A DNA stretch of 64,000 nt from positions 68,970,754 to 69,034,753 of the forward strand of contig OU744725.1 of the NCBI GenBank assembly GCA_916613615.1, in the 5' to 3' direction. The notes below the pieces were generated by a model. The model was not told the origin of the DNA. It worked only from the letters and a program-made list of their open reading frames with translations, and made no database searches. This stretch comes from Steromphala cineraria. Its lineage: Eukaryota > Mollusca > Gastropoda > Trochida > Trochidae. The translations under genes were made by a program, and so were the position numbers. Below are positions 56,640 through 64,000 of the stretch, piece by piece (the first letter of the stretch is position 1; every line of letters starts with the position of its first letter).

Positions 56640-58986
56640 AAAAGACATTAAATATACATGATATTCTTTTGCCAACATGTATTTCAATTTCATCAGTTAA
56701 AGGTAATTTTTGCCATTGCTTTTGGGGGGTAAATTTAATGCTGTGTAGATAATACCCCAAAATATGAAAGTATGGCTTGAAGACTAAGCTTGGGATTTAA
56801 GTGATATTTTTAGAACTTCGAATAACTGATTTACTTAAATTTGATGAAAAGTGTCCGGTAATCCTATTCGATTAAAGTAACCTTAGAGTGATGTCTACAA
56901 CTGAGGCGTTAGCTTCAGGTTCTGATTGAAAGCAAATAATTTGCCTAGCTAACATTGGAAAATATCTCATGAAGAATGTAATTAAGATTGTGTCATACCA
57001 ATTCCTTCAGGTATAATTGCACTCTTTTAGAAACAAATTAGAATAAATTGAGATAGTTACACCTGTTATACTATCGTACTAAACTAATCAACTCGCGTTA
57101 TCACAGGGCAATTTGTTAATATCACATCTTCTTCACGTATATCTTTTTAAAAAAATCTGTGCATATTTTTAAATAAGAATATAAGAAATTCAAAGTTTTC
57201 TCTTGAAGGTCATGCTATACTTTTCTTCTGTACGATGGCCCGGGGGCCCTTTACTGATTAATATGTCTGATCGTGTCTCAGTCCGTGTGTTAACAAATCA
57301 AGAAGGATTAAATCTATCAGACAAATATCTCAAATAAAGAAACCATGTCTTATCAAACTGACATTAGAATGTGAAACGACTTAATTTAAACTAACATAAG
57401 AGCATTAAGTCATATATATATATATTTTTTGCGCGAGTAAATGAATTAATAGTCAGTATTACGTTCTAATTTCGTTTCAGATTACAATTAAATGGATAAT
57501 AGGTCAGCAATTCAATTCTATTAAACGAATTGAGTCAAGTTTCAAGAGGGCTACTTGACTACTATGTGCAATGTTATTAAAACCTTCGGAATGCCTACAT
57601 GCAGAGGACTGAAGAATATAGCACATTGTAGCCGAGAATGATGAAAACAAGTTCAAAACTTTGGTATGACTTTCAATGATTCTCCAAAGTTTGTCATTAA
57701 GATGAAAACTTTACAAACTGAAGTCTGATGAATGACAGAAGTTGTTCGTGTAATTACGATTATAGTATAATTAGTGAAACTGGTCATGCTGATGTCAAAT
57801 ATTACAATAAATGAAAACATTTCTACGTGTATCTTGATTTGCAACTCAACGTATTATGATTGGCGGTTAGACATTCAATATCTTACCAAACAATGTAAAT
57901 GCCAAAATGTATGGTTATGGTTAAGATTTATTTGATTCACGAGCATGTTCACAGATATCATTTATGTAGAGTTTATGTTAAAATTGTATATCATTGTTAT
58001 GGACATCGGTTATGAATACTTCTCTTTTAATAAACAAAGGCCTTGCAGCGATATTTACAAAAATCCTTTTTTTACAGGAGTTTTTGAATTAACTGAAACA
58101 CGTTCGATGAAATAAAACAAATCGGCCACTGGCTGTTGGAAATTGCTGAAGCATATCTTTAATAACGAAATTCTTTGTATTAAGATGTAGCTTTGGGTGA
58201 CCAATCTTCAAAGTTAATAAAACGGATAATGCTGTGAGCAAGAACTCATAATTTGTATGTTCAAAGAGACCTTCGGGCTGCACTTACGGCAGCAACTACC
58301 TTTTTCTATTAATATTATATTTTGTATTGTCAAGTGTGTCAAGTACATTTTATTCTTTCATACCAATGATACATTGGCCACGCCATGTAACCAAAGTGAC
58401 GGTGTTTCTAGAAAGTGACAAATTGATACACATTGAGGCAAGATAAATTTGTATATGGGATATGAGTTGATGAAATGGTAAAAGCTATATTTACCATATG
58501 AACTGAAATTGTTTACCAAACTTCTCTGATTTTTAGCTCTTGTTTTCCTTCGTTTTCATTTCTACCTACATACCATAAGGAAGTTTGATGAAAAATCAAT
58601 ATAGATTTTAATGATTCTGTTCCATACATATAGACACTATCTACTATAATCTAGCTAAAAAAACTATCGTCCTGAAATCTTTTCAAACCTAATTGGCGTA
58701 ATCTAAGAATGTAACAATAGTTTACGATTCCATCAAATTAAACATCAATCATGTTGAGTGTCATTATCCCATGAAAATAATTTGGTCCAAATAACACTGT
58801 TATACAAGCGAGATTGTAAACATCCATTTGTCAATATAAATGTAAAAATGTTATAAATATAAAAGTTAAGATTGATTGACAAACTAAAAATGTTTGCTGG
58901 TTATTGAAGGAGAGTCTTATTCCAATGCAGTTACTTAAAATAATATCCATCAGAGCAAACCAGTGATCTGATTTTTAAATGTGCAT
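56640..58986. other. No recognisable feature
   Basis: AT-rich 2.3 kb with a short (TA)n at 57414-57426. Nothing else supportable. Confidence 0.4.
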
Positions 58987-59367
58987 TTAAAGGGGCAGTA
59001 GCACATTTTATGAAAATTTTATATTTTAAAACTGATTAACTTGATTGATAGTTTCTAATTTTCTAAGTTTCTAATTCAAGTTTAATTATTTTGATATTAT
59101 CAAACATTTTAACTACACTAACCAATAATCCATAGTCGGCACAAATTATAAATATTCACTGAAAGTCCTTTGGCGGCCATTTTTGTGTGAACATCTTTAA
59201 TTCATTTGTCGTAAGAAAGGGGAATCGCAAGGCTGAACTTTACATTATATTTTTAAATTAATTACTGCTTCATTTAGTTTAAATACATTGTCTTCAATAA
59301 CCATTTATTTTCATTTTCCCGACACCACCTTACATTTCCCCCAAAAAACGTGCTACTGCCTCTTTAA
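58987..59367. mobile_element. MITE with TTAAAGGGGCAGTAGCAC ends, copy 2
   Basis: 381 bp, same ends and interior as 43085-43448 (GGCGGCCATTTTTGTGTGAA, ACGTGCTACTGCCTCTTTAA). Confidence 0.85.
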
Positions 59368-59838
59368 TTAAACAGTTTTATCAGGTTTAATTCCAGGATA
59401 GTTCCATTAAATGTAATCGCTTCGGAATAGAATTTGAGACTTAAAAGTAGATAACGAGATCAAATGAATGTGTCAAATTAACTCTAAAATTACCCATTGA
59501 GCAAGTGAAATGAACATAAAATATCAGCTTACATTGAGACTGCATGATTTGGTTTCACTACCTTAAGTTATAAACTTTTTGAATGATTCCTTTCAATTGA
59601 ATGAAGTAGCTGAACTTACAAGGTAACTTTTAACTCTCTAATCAATGAAATGTAGAACGTGTCTTATGAAAGTAAAATATTCTAGACCTTTTAAATCGAT
59701 CGTTAACTTGTAGATTAACATGATCTAGAAAATGCATTAGTTATAGTCAAGTGAATAATGTGATGTGACAACTTAAAGTTCACCCGAATTTATTACATTA
59801 TATCTTGTTATCATCCAAATTGTTTTTACATTGCTTTG
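59368..59838. other. No recognisable feature
   Basis: AT-rich. Nothing supportable. Confidence 0.4.
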
Positions 59839-60080
59839 AGGTACGGCAAGGTGATTAAGAGTTTAATGCCGCTTTCAATATTATTTCATTTATATAACGG
59901 CTGCTAGTATTTTGTGCAAGGGAAAAAGCTCGTTACACTATCGTGGTTATGTATTGTGGTGAAACTTACGACATCGGCTGGAACTAGCGAACCAATGGTG
60001 GTACTGCGCTGAAATTCTGTAAACCATTTCATTTGTAGGCTGTATGCTCTAGGCTCTATTGTAGGATTCGCACCTCTTGC
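59839..60080 (+). repeat. SINE-like fragment
   Basis: TTTAATGCCGCTTTCAATAT, TATAACGGCTGC and AACTAGCGAACCAATGGTGG match the fragments at 45.3 and 48.0 kb. Confidence 0.55.
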
Positions 60081-60267
60081 TCCAAAGACAAACACAGCTT
60101 TGAAATTATTTGTTTAAGTTGAGCTTGCCTGATAATATGCCGAAGGAATATGTCACTTCTATTAACAACTTCCTCTTCCTTTGGTTTGTCGCATTAGTCA
60201 CAATCTGGTTTTATTCGTATCTTAAGACTTGGTGCTGTTACCGTAAGTAAATTTTCCTTTTAAAACT

Positions 60268-60626
60268 CATTCTCTCCCCACAGAGGCAGATCAAGTCAAG
60301 AAATGTTGATACAACCTCTGTTTTATTTCGCCGAAATCCTAGGGTTCCGGCAGTTTCCCCATGTGGACAAAATTTGCACCACCATCCATTTGAATTTCTT
60401 ATGCAAATGACAACGCTTTTCGCATGTAAAAGGTAGTTCATTTCACAATGGCTTTGCCTTCATTTAGTAGCCAAAATGATGATTTAAGAACAGCGTCGCT
60501 GATTGCATAACTAACTTTGATTGCCTCCAATCAGGCGTCTCCAATTCTATCCCACAAAGTCGGCGTAATACAACAGAGGCTGTATCAACATTTCCTGACT
60601 TGATCTGCCTCTGTGGGGAGGGAATG
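60268..60626 (+). mobile_element. MITE family R, copy R6
   Basis: Full-length (359 bp) with good terminal repeats (CATTCTCTCCCCACAGAGGC). Flanking octamers TTTAAAAC / TTTAAAAA suggest an 8-bp target duplication. Confidence 0.85.
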
Positions 60627-60738
60627 TTTAAAAATGTGCTCCTACGGTTTTGTTGTATGCAAGTTCATACTCTGGATAGGATGCATATCTAAATACCAAC
60701 GTCAATTTTCAAATGATTACAGACTTTTCTTATAAAAA

Positions 60739-61393
60739 TAGAGCAATTAGCTCTGTAGCTCATCAGGATTTACATTTGACTTTGCTTATGGGTGTGGCTA
60801 ATGTGGAGCCACAGGGCCACCAAAGCTACAATTTATAATCTTCACTAGCCTTGTCTGTACAAAAAGTGTCAGCTTTCTAGGCCTCATGGTTCTGGAGAAG
60901 AAGATGAAAATAGGTTTAAAGGGTGTGGTCCCGGTGGTCCTTATTAGGGGCCACAGGGCCACCAAAGCTACACTTGATAATCCTCACTAGCCAAGGAGTA
61001 TGTACACAAAGTTACAGCTTTCTAGGCCTTATGCTTCTGGAGAAGAAGATGAAAATAGGTTTTTAGGGTGTGGCCCTTATTAGGGGCCACATGGCCACCA
61101 AAGCTACACTTGATAATCCTCACTAGCCAAGGAGTATGTACACAAAGTTACAGCTTTCTAGGCCTTATGCTTCTGGAGAAGAAATGAAAATAGGTTTTAA
61201 GGGCTTGGCCCCTGTGGCCCTTATTAGGGACCAAAAAAGCTACAATTTATGATCCTCATTAGTCAAGGAGTCTGTACACAAAGTTTCAGCTTTCTAGGCC
61301 TTATGGTTCTGGAGTTTATTTAAAGTTGACGGACGGACGGCGCACACCATGCCCTGCCATAAGCCCATCGGCCCTTTCAGGCCAGATGAGCTA
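60739..61393 (-). mobile_element. Helentron-like element (HINE), copy 4
   Basis: Shortest copy. Stem-loop AGAGCAATTAGCTCT, about three to four ~130-145-bp units, a reduced ACGG tract (61330-61342), CCAGATGAGCTA. Confidence 0.75.
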
Positions 61394-61470
61394 AAAATTC
61401 AGGTTAATAAATGCATGATCAAAGGGAATTCTTAGAAGTATTAATACTGATTTCACAGGAAAGTTCTTGC

Positions 61471-61492
61471 TGTGTACATGGCCATGTACACA
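61471..61492. repeat. Perfect 22-bp palindrome
   Basis: TGTGTACATGG followed by its exact complement, centred between 61481 and 61482. It lies alone in AT-rich DNA (61394-62326), which holds no other supportable feature. Confidence 0.9.
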
Positions 61493-62326
61493 AAATGTAC
61501 AGGAAGTTATCAGATGAAAGAGGCGGCGACTTCCTGTCAGTTTCTTTTAATCATTTGCATATTTAGTCGCTTTCTAAAATAGACAAGCGGAACCGATAAG
61601 AACCACCAGTGTTGTGAACAGGAAATTACTCTCATATAAGTCCATAAAGGTTGTAATCCCCAATTGGCCTCCGATTGTCATCGATGTTCAACAAACAGAC
61701 ATTTGAGTTTGATGTATGAAGTGTATTGGAAAATATAGTAGTTTGGGAATAAATATAATACCTGGAACTGTTCAATATAAACTAGGATAATTATGATGAC
61801 AATTGTAAAGAACAAATAAATGATAACGTACGTTGCTAAACGATTTTTGCTTAGGGGAAGTTGTTATAAATAATCCAACCACAGAGTATATGAGGAATAC
61901 ATGTACATGTATATGTCCTCAAAAAACAGTTTGCTTGAAACTAATCGATATGATATAGAAAGGTGTTTTGAAAACTATATATTCCGTTACTGTTTATTGC
62001 TATTGGATCAAAAATAACTTTGTACAAGAGATCTAGACTCCTCATGCAATTATTAACTAGTTTTAACACTACAGGGTTTGCCCGTGTAAAGATTTTCGCG
62101 ATGAAATTAATGATAATTTGATATGCATCAACATATGAACTTCAGACAAATTTTAAATATCGAAGGATAAAAAAAATTTCTACACTTTAATACCGAAAAT
62201 CGTTTGTCGTCAGTTCTAACCGACGCCATGACCAGTAGCCGGAATAAGAGATCATTATGTTGGCGAAACCACATTGACAGAGGTTGGCCGATTCCTCAGG
62301 GAAGTGACAATAAAGTCGCTTAAACT

Positions 62327-62431
62327 CCACTCTCTCCCCCGGAGGCAGATCAAGTCATGAAATGTTGATACACATACAGCCTCGCTGTACCAACATTTTA
62401 TGACTTGATCTGCTTCTGTTGGTAGAGAATG
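62327..62431. mobile_element. MITE family R, short deletion derivative R7
   Basis: Only the two terminal repeats and ~20 bases between them remain (105 bp). A perfect 8-bp duplication CTTAAACT flanks it (62319-62326, 62432-62439). An 8-bp duplication fits the hAT superfamily. Confidence 0.85.
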
Positions 62432-64000
62432 CTTAAACTATTATTAAACTATCAATTATTATGTGTGTTCCAACTTCAACATGAACAAAAATGATGGGCA
62501 GGAGACTTTCTGTTGTTATCTTGTCCACACTGTAGACATGGTTAGTTTTTGTTCTGTCAGTGAGTGTAAATACCCAATAATTGGAAATTCATTTATCATA
62601 TTACATGTCATGATTCAATTATGAATTCATATTTGTATTAAAGATTTCCAACAATTTAAATTCTTTGTCATGTAAGTTAAATGCAAATTCATAAAATTGA
62701 AGTTCAGATAATGTTTCCCAGTAAGTAACTGTCAATTTCACTGTCACTTGCATATTTCATAATTGTATCATATTTTGTTTCCAAGGACCACATATGAAGC
62801 AGTCGTACAATGCGTCCTTATTTGGCAGGTAAGGTACACCAGAGAAGACAAGTTTCTTGATAGTATGCCTCACAAGCATTTTAGTTACTTAAATTTGGCT
62901 CCTTTATTTTCACATGCCGAAAACGAGTATCCAATTCCTTTAAAATTGTCCACAAATCCTTGAACACCCTTCCACGTGCACAATAAGGTACGAACAGTAA
63001 ATTCCAAAGATTGACGCGGTGGATGATTAATGCACCAAAATTGCACATTGAGTTTATTTAGATAAAAACGGCATAAGGAGTATGATACCATATAGTAAAA
63101 CTATTATGAATTACTTTTATTAAAATATATGTTAGTCGTAATTATGACCTGCTGACTGACCTAAATGTATAGTGGGAGAAGATAGATACGAAACTAAAAC
63201 TCAAATAGAGAACAAATCGAACAACCACAGCTAATGCAGTTTTATCATCGTGTTTCTTTGCGTTTTCTTGTATCCTACACGTACTTCTCATTAGATTGAA
63301 ATATTAAATATGATTTCACTGCAGTAAAAATATGACTTTCTTATTTTTAAAGGTTATATATCCTATTTCAATTTCTATCATCTTTATTTCATCGATAAGT
63401 ATATAGTAAATAGGAACCAAAGTAAATATGCATAATATTGAACAAAGTAAATAGGAACAAAAATACATATACCTTATATTGAACAAAGTTTCTATTTCTC
63501 AGTAGGAAGGTTTAGCATTTGACTATAAAGATAAATTTAATCAATGTGGGGAGTAAAGGATTAACTCTGAATTCTCTTTTCTGGTTTCATTGATTTTGCT
63601 ACAATACAATGAAAGAAGCAAGATCAGGTAAAATTAATTAAAATATTCCCTTTATAAAACATGGAAAATAGAGTTATTGGGTACCTCAGCAGGCTTTCGA
63701 TAAACTAATCCATTTAGCGCTCTGCAGACCTCGATGTGATATCCGATTAATTATCAAACACGTTCATTTCATTGTTCCAATTAGTTATTTTGACTCCATC
63801 TCTACCTTAAGAACTTTAAGCGGCAACATATCACGAAAGCATCAATGTAACACGCTATCTCTCTGCAACGCACATTTGTTTTTACGTTTTTCATATAAAA
63901 CTTACCTGATACTCTCCCGTACGGAAGCATAAGGCCTGGGCAGCCAAAACGAACTACAGATGCGTATCTTAAGTGTGTTCACTTGCTTGTGTATCTTAGT
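62432..64000. other. No clear feature
   Basis: AT-rich. AAAATAGAGTTATTGGGTAC..CAGCAGGCTT (63665-63695) may be a decayed Helentron-like terminus. Confidence 0.35.

Noticed and set aside
1..64000. CRISPR array or prokaryotic operon
   Set aside because: The direct repeats are tandem without unique spacers, and the window is plainly eukaryotic.

Overview
This is AT-rich, repeat-saturated eukaryotic DNA. I find no intact host gene in 64 kb. The mix points to a marine mollusc, possibly a gastropod: a SINE with a GTGAGTGAGTGAG head, Penelope-like elements (PLEs) with hammerhead ribozymes, Helentron-like non-autonomous elements built on ~145-bp tandem repeats, a piggyBac remnant, a Crypton-type tyrosine recombinase remnant, and many foldback MITEs. 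The mollusc call is an inference from repeat style, not from a marker gene.

Left end (1-10 kb): a PLE accessory-ORF fragment (minus strand) abuts a 5'-truncated Ty3/Gypsy element (gag, protease, RT, RNase H, broken integrase, then a post-pol ORF with one C2H2 finger and a very long K/E/R-rich tract). The post-pol ORF is split by a Helentron-like insertion (4539-5636). The probable Gypsy 3' LTR (from ~7059) is split by a second PLE copy (7455-9392) flanked by a perfect 16-bp duplication.

Middle (10-36 kb): satellite-like tandem repeats, a multi-frame pseudogene interrupted by a MITE, a 5'-truncated CR1/Jockey-like LINE (15.64-17.49 kb), a PLE copy with a 12-bp target duplication and a minus-strand hammerhead (17638-20501), a SINE with a 13-bp duplication, several copies of a ~340-bp palindromic-ended MITE, a decayed piggyBac transposase (32458-30682, minus) and a third PLE copy (33.6-34.97 kb).

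Right part (36-64 kb): three more Helentron-like elements, a 15-bp minisatellite, a Crypton-like recombinase remnant with a possible upstream first exon (minus), a 3.2-kb foldback element with ~1.3-kb arms full of AGGTCA-type half-sites, and further MITEs. The rest is AT-rich DNA without recognisable content.

The most interesting system is the PLE family. Three copies pair an RT-thumb/GIY-YIG endonuclease segment with a second ORF carrying C2H2 zinc fingers and a conserved C-terminal domain (HGRCPYII..YG.VP.PP..NW at its core, ending TLDIP.F). Two of them end in a hammerhead ribozyme with a loop-less palindromic stem III just downstream of a TATA box. A fourth copy of the zinc-finger ORF lies at the window's left edge.
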